Source: Chitinophaga agri | GTDB taxonomy: Bacteria; Bacteroidota; Bacteroidia; Chitinophagales; Chitinophagaceae | NCBI RefSeq assembly: GCF_010093065.1 | Contig: NZ_CP048113.1 | Coordinates: 2,976,001-3,040,000, forward strand | Length of the DNA stretch: 64,000 nt | Direction of reading: 5' to 3' | In this document: positions 1 to 8,906 of the stretch, piece after piece | Layout: each line of letters opens with the position of its first letter | Position numbering within the stretch: position 1 is the first letter of the stretch | The notes under the pieces: model-generated | The model's input: only the letters and a program-made list of their open reading frames with translations | What the model was told of the DNA's origin: nothing | Database searches by the model: none | Position numbers and translations under genes: made by a program

Positions 1-95
1 CTTACATCTATCCTGGCGACCACCTGTGCCTGTACTGAAGGGGCGACAACGAACAGCAGGAGTGCAATAACACTCCACATACATTTGTTTTTCAT
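1..95 (-). CDS. N-terminus of a secreted protein (partial, cut by window edge)
   Basis: Only the first 31 codons are inside the window; the rest lies to the left. The ATG is at 93-95. The residues visible are a short basic N-region (MKNK), a hydrophobic core (ALLLFVV) and a likely signal peptidase I site after VQAQ, so the product is exported by Sec. It lies 30 bases downstream of the dipeptide epimerase gene on the same strand and is probably in the same transcript. Too little of the mature protein is visible to assign a family. Confidence 0.7.
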   Translation of the reverse strand, partial: MKNKCMWSVIALLLFVVAPSVQAQVVARIDV

Positions 96-125
96 AACAG
101 TGTTCTATTTGAGGGTAATGGGTTC

Positions 126-1136
126 CTATCTTAAAATAGCGCCTGTACCGGGCCTGTCAGCATAGATAATACGGCCGTCCAGGATCTTCACGCCATCAGC
201 AGTATCTTCTGCCAGCAACAAAGGACCATCCATATCCACATAATCAAGGTAAGGCAGGAGGTGCGCAACAGCCGAAGTACCCACAGTGCTCTCATTCATG
301 CTGCCGGTCATGACCTGCATGCCCAGTTGCTTTGCATGTGCGATCATTCTTCTGGCAGGAGTGATACCTCCACATTTGGTCAGTTTGATATTGATGCCAT
401 GAAAGAGTCCTTTACACAGAGCGACATCAGCTTCAGTGATACAGCTTTCATCCGCTATCAGTGGTAAAGCTGATTGTTCATATACACGTTTCATCCCTGC
501 CGTATCAGCGGCCGGCATGGGTTGCTCTATAAATTCTACTCCGAGTGATCTGAAAGCAGTGGCATTACGCAGGGTCTCTTCTACTCCCCAGGCACAGTTC
601 GCATCTACCCGGAAGATCGCGTTCGTATGCTTTCTGAGTTCCTGTATGATAGCAATGTCATCTTTCGTGCCCAGTTTGATCTTATAGATCGGCCAGGGAA
701 ATTCTTTCAGTTTGCTGACCATATTGTCTACCGTATCAATGCCGATGGTGTAGTCAGTCATTGGGTTATGGGAAATATCCAGTCCCCAGACTTCATACAG
801 CTTTTTACCCTGCTTTTTCGCATAGAGATCATGGGCAGCCAGGTCGATGGCACAAAGCGCGAAGAGATTGTCTTTAAACAGGGGATAAAGCCTTTCCCAG
901 AAGGCCTCCGGGGTATCGAGCATATATCCTTCTATGAGGCTGCGGTGTGCATTGATATCTTCCATCAGGCGGGGTACCGTCATATTATAATATGAGTTAT
1001 CCGCCGTCTCTCCGAGTCCACTGATACCATCCTGTTCAAGTTTCACTACAAGCAATGGTTGTACATCTTTGGACTTACGCGAGATGGTGAATGTATGCTT
1101 AAACTTTAGTTCAAACGGATATAGTGTCAATTGCAT
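126..1136 (-). CDS. Dipeptide epimerase (enolase superfamily, L-Ala-D/L-Glu epimerase type)
   Basis: Enolase-superfamily enzyme of 336 residues, the usual length of the muconate-lactonizing subgroup. The N-terminal capping domain (about 1-120) precedes a TIM barrel with all expected residues: the KxK base pair (K152, K154 in YKIKLG), metal ligands D178 (RVDAN), E204 (FIEQP) and D229 (IADES), and the opposite base K251 (NIKLTK). The DMD near 301-303 matches the DxD motif that binds the dipeptide amino group in Ala-Glu epimerases. The family epimerises dipeptides such as L-Ala-D-Glu from murein recycling; the exact dipeptide here cannot be read from sequence. Cytoplasmic. Followed 30 bases on by a secreted protein gene. 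Confidence 0.9.
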   Translation of the reverse strand: MQLTLYPFELKFKHTFTISRKSKDVQPLLVVKLEQDGISGLGETADNSYYNMTVPRLMEDINAHRSLIEGYMLDTPEAFWERLYPLFKDNLFALCAIDLAAHDLYAKKQGKKLYEVWGLDISHNPMTDYTIGIDTVDNMVSKLKEFPWPIYKIKLGTKDDIAIIQELRKHTNAIFRVDANCAWGVEETLRNATAFRSLGVEFIEQPMPAADTAGMKRVYEQSALPLIADESCITEADVALCKGLFHGINIKLTKCGGITPARRMIAHAKQLGMQVMTGSMNESTVGTSAVAHLLPYLDYVDMDGPLLLAEDTADGVKILDGRIIYADRPGTGAILR

Positions 1137-1161
1137 ACCACAAAATAAAAATAAAGCGGCA

Positions 1162-1202
1162 TAAAAAAAGGGCTATCCACTATATAGCAGATAGCCCTTT
1201 TT
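1162..1202 (-). terminator. Intrinsic terminator of dnaK
   Basis: A 13-bp stem (1165-1177 with 1190-1202) around a 12-base loop, followed in the leftward direction by a run of seven T. It sits 20 bases after the dnaK stop and before the epimerase start, so it separates the two transcripts. Confidence 0.8.
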
Positions 1203-1222
1203 CTTAAATATTCCTAAGTTAC

Positions 1223-3127
1223 TTACTTAACTTCTTCAAATTCAGCATCAGTTACGCCTTCGTTACCGGCAGCGCTTCCCTGAGGCTTACCTTCTGCACC
1301 TGCACCACCGTTAGCCTGGGCTTCCTGGGTTGCTTTGTACAGTTCTTCAGAAGCAGCAGTCCATGCAGTGTTCATCTCTGCAACAGCCGCATCAACCTGT
1401 GCTGCGTCACCGCTCTTATGTGCTTCTTTCAGTTTATTCAGGGCAGTTTCGATAGTGCCTTTTTTATCAGCAGGGATCTTGTCACCATATTCTTTCAGCT
1501 GTTTCTCAGTCTGGAAGATCAGGCTATCAGCCTGGTTCAGTTTCTCGATCTTTTCGCGCGCTTCTTTATCTGAAGATTCATTAGCTTTCGCTTCTGCTTT
1601 CATTTTTTCGATCTCATCTTTGCTCAGACCACTACCAGCTTCGATACGGATGTTCTGGGTCTTACCAGTTCCTTTATCTTTCGCAGTTACGTGCAGGATA
1701 CCGTTCGCATCGATGTCGAAGATCACTTCTACCTGAGGCACACCGCGTGGAGCTGGTGGGATACCATCCAGGATAAAGCGACCCAATGTACGGTTCTGGC
1801 TTGCTAAAGGACGCTCACCCTGCAGTACGTGGATCTCAACGCTTGGCTGGTTATCAGCAGCAGTAGAGAATGTTTCCGATTTTTTGCTTGGAATAGTCGT
1901 GTTAGCTTCGATCAGTTTAGTGAACACACCACCCATGGTTTCGATACCCAGAGAAAGCGGGGTAACGTCCAGCAGCAGTACATCTTTCACCTCACCGGTC
2001 AGTACACCACCCTGGATAGCAGCACCGATTGCTACAACTTCATCCGGGTTTACGCTTCTGTTAGCTTTTTTACCGAAGAATTTCTCTACTACTTCCTGGA
2101 TCTTAGGAATACGGGTAGAACCACCTACCAGGATTACCTCATCGATCTCAGAAGGATTCATGCCTGCATCTTTCAGTGCTTTACGGCAAGGTTCCAGTGT
2201 TCTCTCCACCAGGGTATCAGCCAGCTGCTCAAATTTAGCGCGGCTCAGTTTTTTCACCAGGTGTTTAGGAACGCCATCAACTGCAGTGATATAAGGCAGG
2301 TTGATTTCGGTTTCCTGAGAAGAAGACAGTTCGATCTTTGCTTTCTCTGCTGCTTCTTTCAGACGCTGCCATGCCATTGGATCCTTGTGCAGGTCAACCG
2401 CTTCATCCTTCTTGAATTCTTCAGCCAGCCAGTCCATGATCACTTTATCGAAGTCATCACCACCTAAGTGAGTGTCACCGTTAGTAGATTTTACTTCGAA
2501 TACGCCGTCACCCAGTTCGAGAACGGAGATATCGAAAGTACCACCACCAAGGTCAAACACAGCGATCTTGCTGTCAGCGTGTTTTTTATCAAGACCGTAA
2601 GCCAGTGCAGCAGCAGTAGGCTCGTTGATGATACGGCGAACAGTCAGACCTGCAATCTCACCAGCTTCTTTAGTAGCCTGACGCTGCGCGTCATTGAAGT
2701 AAGCAGGTACAGTGATTACGGCTTCGGTTACTTCCTGACCCAGGTAATCTTCCGCAGTTTTCTTCATCTTCTGAAGGATCATTGCAGAGATCTCCTGTGG
2801 AGTATATAACCTGCCATCAATATCGATACGTGTAGTGTTGTTTTCGCCACGTGCTACTTTGTAGCTCCAGTGAGGAATTTCATTGGATACTTCGTCAAAG
2901 TGACGACCCATGAAACGCTTTACTGACATAATGGTGTTCACCGGGTTAGTGATAGCCTGACGTTTTGCAGGGTCACCCACCTTTCTTTCACCATTCTTTA
3001 AGAAACCCACAACGGAGGGCGTAGTTCTGCGTCCTTCATCATTGGCAATCACTACCGGTTCGTTACCTTCCATAACGGCAACGCATGAGTTGGTAGTTCC
3101 TAAGTCAATACCTATTATCTTTCCCAT
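1223..3127 (-). CDS. dnaK: Chaperone protein DnaK (Hsp70)
   Basis: Cytoplasmic ATP-dependent chaperone working with DnaJ and GrpE. I place the start at the ATG at 3125-3127 because the mature family begins [14 protein letters not shown]; an in-frame extension to 3217 has no homology to the family. Length 634 residues, normal for Bacteroidota. The nucleotide-binding domain shows the phosphate-1 loop (IDLGTTNSC), the phosphate-2 loop (FDLGGGTFD) and the adenosine motif (LVGGSTRIP). The linker is [16 protein letters not shown]. The lid ends in a Gly/Ala-rich stretch and the typical acidic tail DAEFEEVK. Transcribed alone, without dnaJ or grpE next to it. I saw no CIRCE element or clear Bacteroidota promoter in the 248-base upstream gap. 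Confidence 0.98.
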   Translation of the reverse strand: MGKIIGIDLGTTNSCVAVMEGNEPVVIANDEGRRTTPSVVGFLKNGERKVGDPAKRQAITNPVNTIMSVKRFMGRHFDEVSNEIPHWSYKVARGENNTTRIDIDGRLYTPQEISAMILQKMKKTAEDYLGQEVTEAVITVPAYFNDAQRQATKEAGEIAGLTVRRIINEPTAAALAYGLDKKHADSKIAVFDLGGGTFDISVLELGDGVFEVKSTNGDTHLGGDDFDKVIMDWLAEEFKKDEAVDLHKDPMAWQRLKEAAEKAKIELSSSQETEINLPYITAVDGVPKHLVKKLSRAKFEQLADTLVERTLEPCRKALKDAGMNPSEIDEVILVGGSTRIPKIQEVVEKFFGKKANRSVNPDEVVAIGAAIQGGVLTGEVKDVLLLDVTPLSLGIETMGGVFTKLIEANTTIPSKKSETFSTAADNQPSVEIHVLQGERPLASQNRTLGRFILDGIPPAPRGVPQVEVIFDIDANGILHVTAKDKGTGKTQNIRIEAGSGLSKDEIEKMKAEAKANESSDKEAREKIEKLNQADSLIFQTEKQLKEYGDKIPADKKGTIETALNKLKEAHKSGDAAQVDAAVAEMNTAWTAASEELYKATQEAQANGGAGAEGKPQGSAAGNEGVTDAEFEEVK

Positions 3128-3375
3128 AATTATAAATATTCTCGCTTGTAGTTGTAGATAGATTTTGTCTCCGATGAACCAAATGTCAATGATTATGCCA
3201 ACGGATGTGTCATGCAATTATGTCAGTCAACGGTGTCAGTTCACCGCCAGTAACCGACAAAAGCGGCATTCCGACTGAACAATTTTCATGTAAAGGGGTT
3301 GTATGGGGTAAATCATGGCACCAACCATGTCTGACGAGTAATGTAAATTCAGTTAATCTTTAACCCTGAACAATT

Positions 3376-4722
3376 ATGAAAAGCTCCTCTTTTTTCCGGG
3401 CAGCCTGTATGCTGGCCCTTTTTGCCCCGTTATGCACATTAGCCCAGACCACCGTTAACGGCCCCATTTTTACAGATGGCCCTGGCTACAGAAGATGGTC
3501 GGTAGGCATCAATGGGGGATTGCTGGCCCCGGTTGCAGCCAGTGGCGGTAGTAATGATTTCACAAAATGGAAAGCCTCTGCCGGCTATGGGGCGTATATA
3601 AAATGGCAATTGTTACATTCCCTGGGTATCCGGGCCGATTATACAGGTGGCAAGCTGGCAGGAAACAATGACCGCAAACTGGGGAACGGCGATGCACCCG
3701 GCCGGGCGTTAAACTCCTTTGAGACCAAACTAAAGTGGTCCGCCAGCGTAAGCGCAGTAGTTAACGTAGCTACCATTAACTGGATGTATAAGAAGAACGC
3801 CGTACAAATCTATTTGTCTGGCGGTGGTGGACTGGCCGGCTATTCACCAAAGATCAGCACCCAGCTGGAAGGTGGTCTCACAAAATATAGTCAGAACAGT
3901 ACCATCAAAGAATTCTATGTTCCTATCGGTGCCGGCCTGAAGTTCAAATTGTCTGAAGCCGTTAACCTCGATCTCGGGTATACTATGTATTACGTAGACG
4001 GAGATAACCTGGATGGCTTCAATTATGGCCCCGACAAGGATAAATTCTCTTATGGTTATGCCGGTCTTGAATTTCCTTTGGGCAAAAGGACCAAACCTCA
4101 GTTAAGCTGGCAGAACCCTGCCAGGGTCATGTATGATGAACTCGCCCAGCAGAAAGCGAACCTGCAACAGGAACTGGAAGCGTCCAGGGCGGCCAACGTC
4201 CGCCTCACAGCAGATGTGGATAAGCTGATAGCAGATGCAGATGGCGACGGCGTATCTGATTACTTTGATAAGTGTCCGGGTACAATGGCAGGGGCCAAGG
4301 TAGATGGCAGCGGCTGTGACCTTCCTAAAGATACCACCCCTAAACAGATCATCACCAAAGTGACCATCACAGAAGATGACCGCCGGCTGATCAAGGACGC
4401 TATTCAGAACCTGGAGTTTGAATTCGCCAAATCAAGTCTGAAACCCAGCTCCTACCCTACACTGAATAAAGTAGCGGAAATGCTCCGCACCAAAGGCTTT
4501 AGCCTCAAACTCGGTGGTCATACCGACAATGTAGGCAGCGCCACCAGGAATATGGCCCTTTCCAAAGACAGGGCTGAAGCCGTGAAACAATATCTGGTGG
4601 AACAGGGTGTAAATGCATCTAAGATTGAGGCAGTGGGCTATGGCGCCAATCAGCCGATAGCCAGCAATAAAACAGCAGCTGGCAGACAGAAAAACAGACG
4701 GGTGGAATTTACCATATATTAA
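3376..4722 (+). CDS. OmpA-family outer-membrane protein with TSP3 repeat
   Basis: 448 residues. Sec signal peptide (1-23, ending TLAQ). Residues about 35-245 form a beta-barrel-like region rich in alternating aromatic and Gly residues. A short helical stretch (about 256-285) and a calcium-binding TSP3-type motif (DADGDGVSDYFDKCPGT) lead to a C-terminal OmpA domain (about 340-448) with the peptidoglycan-binding signature GHTDNVGS...NMALSKDRA and the late R-R-V-E-F end. It should sit in the outer membrane and bind peptidoglycan through the periplasmic domain. Divergent from dnaK and followed 51 bases on by another outer-membrane protein gene. Confidence 0.92.
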   Translation: MKSSSFFRAACMLALFAPLCTLAQTTVNGPIFTDGPGYRRWSVGINGGLLAPVAASGGSNDFTKWKASAGYGAYIKWQLLHSLGIRADYTGGKLAGNNDRKLGNGDAPGRALNSFETKLKWSASVSAVVNVATINWMYKKNAVQIYLSGGGGLAGYSPKISTQLEGGLTKYSQNSTIKEFYVPIGAGLKFKLSEAVNLDLGYTMYYVDGDNLDGFNYGPDKDKFSYGYAGLEFPLGKRTKPQLSWQNPARVMYDELAQQKANLQQELEASRAANVRLTADVDKLIADADGDGVSDYFDKCPGTMAGAKVDGSGCDLPKDTTPKQIITKVTITEDDRRLIKDAIQNLEFEFAKSSLKPSSYPTLNKVAEMLRTKGFSLKLGGHTDNVGSATRNMALSKDRAEAVKQYLVEQGVNASKIEAVGYGANQPIASNKTAAGRQKNRRVEFTIY

Positions 4723-4773
4723 AGAATACGGGCATAGATTTTGCTCACCTTGGCAAATTTCTATGAGGCTATT

Positions 4774-5373
4774 ATGAAAAAACTGATCCTTTCTGTAATG
4801 CTGGCAGCTTGCGCGGCGTTTACAGCAAAAGCACAAACACTGTCTTTCGGCGTTAAAGGCGGTCTGACCATATCAAAACTGACCCAGTTTAATGATTCGA
4901 AAGTTCGTCCATCCGTTTATGCAGGTGGTTTTGCAAATATTGCTTTCACCGAAAGCATTGCGCTGCAACCGGAATTACTGTACTCCGGCCAGGGCACAAA
5001 ATATGAACCACTGAACCAGACGATCACCTACCGCCTGAACTATATTAATATTCCGGTGATGTTCCAGTATCGCATTGTGCCTGAGTTCTTCCTGGAAGCT
5101 GGTCCGCAACTGGGTTTCATGGTGGCAGGAAAAACACATGCCGGTAAAGTAACTATAGATATCAGCGACGATACCAAGGCTGTCGATTTCGGTTTGGGCT
5201 TTGGCCTTGGATACCAGTTCCCTGTAGGTCTGGGCGTCTCTGCCCGTTATATGTTCGGACTGACAAACGTATTCGAAAGAAGCCTGGATGATAACAAGAA
5301 CTCCGTCGCACAGATAGGCCTGTTCTATACGTTCAAACATCAGCATACAGCTTCGAAGAAGCGTAAACGATAA
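4774..5373 (+). CDS. Porin-family outer-membrane beta-barrel protein (PorT-like)
   Basis: 199 residues starting at the ATG at 4774; an in-frame TTG at 4741 would put eleven residues before an otherwise perfect Sec signal (MKKLILSVML...AKAQ). The mature part begins SFGVKGGLT and shows alternating beta strands typical of the small Bacteroidota barrels annotated as porin family or outer membrane beta-barrel domain, including the NYINIPVMFQYR and LGFGLGYQF strands. No specific function can be inferred. It lies 51 bases after the OmpA-family gene and ends in a strong terminator, so the two may be cotranscribed. Confidence 0.8.
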   Translation: MKKLILSVMLAACAAFTAKAQTLSFGVKGGLTISKLTQFNDSKVRPSVYAGGFANIAFTESIALQPELLYSGQGTKYEPLNQTITYRLNYINIPVMFQYRIVPEFFLEAGPQLGFMVAGKTHAGKVTIDISDDTKAVDFGLGFGLGYQFPVGLGVSARYMFGLTNVFERSLDDNKNSVAQIGLFYTFKHQHTASKKRKR

Positions 5374-5380
5374 TCGCCTG

Positions 5381-5416
5381 AAGGGCCGGCAGCACATTCT
5401 GCCGGCCCTTTTTCTT
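5381..5416 (+). terminator. Intrinsic terminator after the porin gene
   Basis: A 12-bp perfect GC-rich stem (5381-5392 with 5399-5410), six-base loop, then a T-rich tail (TTTCTT). It lies just after the stop at 5373. Confidence 0.9.
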
Positions 5417-5479
5417 GTCCGGATACCGCTTTTCTTTGTTATATTATTATCTCTCCCCCTTACCCCGCTATATTTTTTA

Positions 5480-5487
5480 TACCTTTG
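5480..5487 (+). promoter_or_regulatory. Candidate -7 element for argS
   Basis: TACCTTTG matches the Bacteroidota -7 consensus TAnnTTTG exactly. It ends 31 bases before the argS ATG. No TTTG is found at the expected 19-base spacing, so this rests on the -7 element only. Confidence 0.45.
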
Positions 5488-5518
5488 ACGTTACTTTTTG
5501 CATTAACAGTTTATCAGC

Positions 5519-7447
5519 ATGAGTGTTGTACAATCCATCAGAACTGCTGCTGCCGCAGCAATTAAGGCGCTTTTTGACCAGGTGATCCCTGCGCAGGACA
5601 TTGCCATTAATACCACCAAACCTGAATTTGAAGGTGAATACACCATCCTGGTGTTCCCTTTGACTAAAGTCAGCCGCTTAAAACCCGAAGAAACTGCTGA
5701 TCGACTGGGTAAATACCTGCAGGAACATAATCCTGACATCGTAGCAGGATATAATGTGATCAAAGGCTTCCTGAATATCCAGGTGAATGAACAATACTGG
5801 GCGCAATACCTGCAGCAACACTTCAATAACCGCAATATCGGTAAGAAGCCATCTAACGGTAAGAAAGTGATGGTGGAATACTCTTCTCCCAATACTAACA
5901 AACCGCTGCATCTGGGCCACCTTCGTAATAACTTCCTGGGTTATGCAGTATCAGAAATACTGAAAGCCAATGGTTATGAGGTGATTAAAGCCAACCTGGT
6001 AAATGACAGGGGTATTCATATCTGTAAGTCCATGCTGGCATGGCAGCTGTTTGCTCATGGTGATACCCCTGAGTCAACAGGTATAAAGGGTGACCACCTG
6101 GTAGGCGACTACTATGTGAAATTTGAGTCCATCCTGAAAGAACAAACAGAGCCTATCATCGCGCGTGCCCTGGAAAGAGACTTCAAAGACTTTGAAGGCG
6201 CAGACCTGGAACGTATAGAGAAACTGGTGACTGCCTTCCATAAACCTGAAATACAGGCTGACGGAGAAAAACTGGCTAAGCTGAACGACGATATCAAAGA
6301 ACTCGCACGTAAGCAGACAGAGATTATGCAGCAGGCCAAGATCATGCTGCAGCAGTGGGAAGCAGGTAACCCTGAAGTAAGGGCACTCTGGGCAACCATG
6401 AACAGCTGGGTATATAAAGGTTTTGACCAGACCTACAAACGTCTCGGTATCGACTTTGATAAAATGTACTATGAAAGTGAGACCTACCTGCTGGGTAAAG
6501 ACCTGGTAGAGGAAGGACTCGCAAAAGGCGTATTGTTTAAAAAACCAGACAACTCCGTATGGATCGACCTGACTGCCGACGGACTGGATGAGAAACTGCT
6601 GTTGCGTGGAGACGGCACATCCGTATACATGACGCAGGACCTGGGTACCGCCCGCCTGAAATACGACGATTACCAGATGCAGCAAAGTCTGTATGTGGTA
6701 GCGGACGAACAGAACTATCACTTCAAGGTATTACAACTCATCCTGAAGAAACTGCAGGAGCCTTGTGCAGATGGTATCTATCACCTGTCTTACGGTATGG
6801 TGGAGCTGCCAAGTGGGCGTATGAAAAGCCGCGAAGGTACTGTAGTTGATGCGGATGACCTGGTGGATGAAATGATCGCAACTGCAGAGGAACAGACCAG
6901 ATCCTCTGAGAAGCTTAATGACATGAGTGAGGATGAATTGGGCTTACTGAATAACATGATCGGTCTTGGCGGATTAAAATACTTCTTGCTGCGTGTAGAT
7001 CCTAAGAAGAAAATGATCTTCGATCCGAAGGAATCTATTTCCTTACACGGAGTAACAAGCGCCTTCGTACAGTATGCCCATGCACGTATCAAGTCCATTC
7101 TGCGTGAAGTAGCACCGGATGTTACCAAATTGGAAGGTTACTGTCATAAGGGCAGCCTGCTACCACTGGAAAAGGAACTGATCGTGTTGAACGAGCAATA
7201 TGAAAACGTACTGGAAGAAGCAGCGAAAGAAATGAGTCCGTCTGTGATTGCTAACTATGTATATCAGCTGGCACAAACATTCAACTCTTTCTATGCGGAG
7301 AAAGTAGACGGTGTGCCTACTTATTCAGTACAGAGAGCCGCTACACCTGAACAACAGAAACTGCGTGTGCAGATCAGCATGCTGACTGCTATGACTATTT
7401 CAAAAGCAATGAAACTGTTAGGTATCGACGTTCCTGAAAGAATGTAG
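5519..7447 (+). CDS. argS: Arginyl-tRNA synthetase
   Basis: Class Ia aminoacyl-tRNA synthetase charging tRNA-Arg in the cytoplasm; 642 residues. The N-terminal additional domain (about 1-110) is followed by the HIGH-type motif HLGH at 131-134 within NTNKPLHLGHLRNN. The MKSREGTVV segment (after LPSGR) corresponds to the KMSKS region in its usual ArgRS variant form. A long charged helical insertion (about 225-285, rich in KLAKLNDDIKELARK) is present, as in other Bacteroidota ArgRS. The C-terminal DALR anticodon-binding domain (about 520-642) contains FVQYAHARI. Monocistronic, ending in a long bidirectional hairpin. Confidence 0.97.
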   Translation: MSVVQSIRTAAAAAIKALFDQVIPAQDIAINTTKPEFEGEYTILVFPLTKVSRLKPEETADRLGKYLQEHNPDIVAGYNVIKGFLNIQVNEQYWAQYLQQHFNNRNIGKKPSNGKKVMVEYSSPNTNKPLHLGHLRNNFLGYAVSEILKANGYEVIKANLVNDRGIHICKSMLAWQLFAHGDTPESTGIKGDHLVGDYYVKFESILKEQTEPIIARALERDFKDFEGADLERIEKLVTAFHKPEIQADGEKLAKLNDDIKELARKQTEIMQQAKIMLQQWEAGNPEVRALWATMNSWVYKGFDQTYKRLGIDFDKMYYESETYLLGKDLVEEGLAKGVLFKKPDNSVWIDLTADGLDEKLLLRGDGTSVYMTQDLGTARLKYDDYQMQQSLYVVADEQNYHFKVLQLILKKLQEPCADGIYHLSYGMVELPSGRMKSREGTVVDADDLVDEMIATAEEQTRSSEKLNDMSEDELGLLNNMIGLGGLKYFLLRVDPKKKMIFDPKESISLHGVTSAFVQYAHARIKSILREVAPDVTKLEGYCHKGSLLPLEKELIVLNEQYENVLEEAAKEMSPSVIANYVYQLAQTFNSFYAEKVDGVPTYSVQRAATPEQQKLRVQISMLTAMTISKAMKLLGIDVPERM

Positions 7448-7451
7448 TCTA

Positions 7452-7514
7452 TCTGATAGATATAAAAGTAAAGGGTTCGCCAAAAGCGAACCCTTTACTT
7501 TTATATCTATCAGA
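7452..7514. terminator. Bidirectional hairpin terminator, 29-bp perfect arms
   Basis: A perfect inverted repeat: 29-base arms 7452-7480 and 7486-7514 around a CAAAA loop. It lies between the convergent argS and TPR genes. Each arm has a GC core (AGGGTTCGC) next to the loop and an A/T-rich outer part that gives T-rich tails on both strands. The arms are about twice as long as an ordinary intrinsic terminator needs. Confidence 0.85.
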
Positions 7515-7523
7515 CGTTTATGA

Positions 7524-8216
7524 TCATGGTACTACCGCCAGAGCCCTATCACACATCGCCTCTCCTTTTGCCACCTCTCCCTGACCAATATACGATTTAC
7601 CCAGCATGAACATAGCAAATGCATTAGCTGGTTGTATCCGAAGCAGCTTATCCCAATAACTGATAGCTGCTGTAAACGCTCCGGACAGATAATACTGGTG
7701 CCCTAATGCCTGTATCGCCCGTGTTTCATCGGCACGTAGTCCCAGACAAGCCTCCAGTTGCTGTATACCTTTAGCTGTTTCTTTGATATGCAGATACGAC
7801 ATTCCCAGGGTCAGACAAAGGTCTGCATCTCTTCTACGTCCTCTCTTAATTGCTGTTTCAAACGACTGTACTGCGGCAGAAAAGTCCTTCGTATTGAAAT
7901 ATAAAACGCCTATTGTATACCAGGCATCAGCCTGCTTTCCTTCCAGTTGTAAATACGCTTTATAGTAGCCAATGCTCTCCGGATATGTCTCTTCGAGTGC
8001 CGCTATCTCGGCCAGTTGCAGGTAAGCATTGGCGTAACTACTATCCAGCAATAAGATCTCCTTAAAGCATTGCCTGGCAGCATCAAAAGCTCCCGCATGA
8101 CGGTAGCTGATACCTTCTTTGTAAAGAGTTTTCAATTTATTTCCTGGAAAAGCCATAGCAACTTGCACAAATAGTGTAGTCCATAACAGTAGACATAAGA
8201 TACGGAAATTCAGCAT
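7524..8216 (-). CDS. Exported tetratricopeptide-repeat protein
   Basis: 230 residues with an N-terminal signal peptide (about 1-22, ending AMA). The rest is a run of TPR units: ...AGAFDAARQCFKEIL, NAYLQLAEIAALEETYPESI, DAWYTIGVLYFNTKDFSAAV, and a final NAFAMFMLGKSYIGQGEVAKG. TPR arrays are protein-binding scaffolds; the partner is unknown. Probably periplasmic. It lies 35 bases after cdd on the same strand and may share its transcript. Confidence 0.8.
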   Translation of the reverse strand: MLNFRILCLLLWTTLFVQVAMAFPGNKLKTLYKEGISYRHAGAFDAARQCFKEILLLDSSYANAYLQLAEIAALEETYPESIGYYKAYLQLEGKQADAWYTIGVLYFNTKDFSAAVQSFETAIKRGRRRDADLCLTLGMSYLHIKETAKGIQQLEACLGLRADETRAIQALGHQYYLSGAFTAAISYWDKLLRIQPANAFAMFMLGKSYIGQGEVAKGEAMCDRALAVVP

Positions 8217-8251
8217 AGCGTGTTATAGGGACCACTACAAAGATAGTGATT

Positions 8252-8737
8252 TTATTGCATATCTTCTGCGGTGAATCCCAGCGGCAGGAGGTGCCTGATA
8301 GTAGGGATCACAAAGACTTTACCCGTCTGCCCGCCCATAATGATCCTGATAGCCTGCTGCTGACGACCCTCGTACTCTGACAACGTCTGACGGCAGATGC
8401 CACACGGCGAGATCGGTGCGTCATTACTGCCTTTGGGATTGTGATAACTGACCGCGATCGTGAGTATGGGTACACCCGGGTATAATGAGGCAGCAGTAGA
8501 CAATGCCACTCTTTCAGCACAGATACCTGCCGGAAATGATGCATTTTCCTGGTTAGTGCCACGTACCACGATACCATTGGCCAGCAGGATCGCTGCGCCT
8601 ACATAAAAGTTGGAATATGGCGCATACGCCTGGGCGGTTACTTCACGTGCTTCTTCCAGTAAACGCAGATCAGCAGTAGGTAAGGCTGCGCTATCGGGGT
8701 AGGAATGGTATTCGAAGGAATGTTTGCGGATATCCAT
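8252..8737 (-). CDS. cdd: Cytidine deaminase
   Basis: Zinc enzyme converting cytidine and deoxycytidine to uridine forms in pyrimidine salvage; cytoplasmic. 161 residues, slightly longer than the approximately 130-residue tetrameric form because of an N-terminal extension. The zinc site is complete: C73-A74-E75 (GICAERVAL; Glu is the proton shuttle) and P-C112-G-I-C115 (ISPCGICRQ). The substrate-binding motif N-Q-E-N precedes the first motif. A heptameric repeat lies directly upstream of its ATG. Confidence 0.95.
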   Translation of the reverse strand: MDIRKHSFEYHSYPDSAALPTADLRLLEEAREVTAQAYAPYSNFYVGAAILLANGIVVRGTNQENASFPAGICAERVALSTAASLYPGVPILTIAVSYHNPKGSNDAPISPCGICRQTLSEYEGRQQQAIRIIMGGQTGKVFVIPTIRHLLPLGFTAEDMQ

Positions 8738-8743
8738 GAGAGA

Positions 8744-8768
8744 AATTAGGAATTAAGAATTAGGAATT
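8744..8768. repeat. Heptameric tandem repeat AATTAGG/AATTAAG
   Basis: Three and a half copies of a 7-base unit (AATTAGG, AATTAAG, AATTAGG, AATT) start 6 bases upstream of the cdd start codon. The unit would lie in the 5' leader of the cdd mRNA. Function unknown. Confidence 0.7.
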
Positions 8769-8800
8769 GAAATGCAGCGAAGATCACTATGTAAAGTAAT

Positions 8801-8842
8801 ATAAAGAAAAAGGCGCTTCAAATGAAACGCCTTTTTCTTTAT
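8801..8842 (-). terminator. Terminator of lepB
   Basis: A 15-bp perfect stem (8801-8815 with 8828-8842) with a 12-base loop. The arms carry A-rich/T-rich ends that yield a U-rich tail in the leftward transcript. It lies between lepB and cdd. Confidence 0.8.
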
Positions 8843-8906
8843 TTATTTAACAGGAAGTGATGAATTGCTGCATTGATACGGTTCAATTTGCCATCCCGAT
8901 TCCTGA

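Noticed and set aside
1829..2467. Long open frame antisense to dnaK
   Set aside because: A frame opposite dnaK is a common by-product of its codon bias; the translation shows no family pattern and no promoter, and the dnaK frame is certain.
3128..3375. CIRCE or other heat-shock operator in front of dnaK
   Set aside because: I found no inverted repeat of the CIRCE form and no exact TAnnTTTG at a suitable distance.
6074..6721. 215-residue open frame antisense to argS
   Set aside because: It lies wholly inside a certain gene, and the product is low-complexity with no signal, domain or start context.
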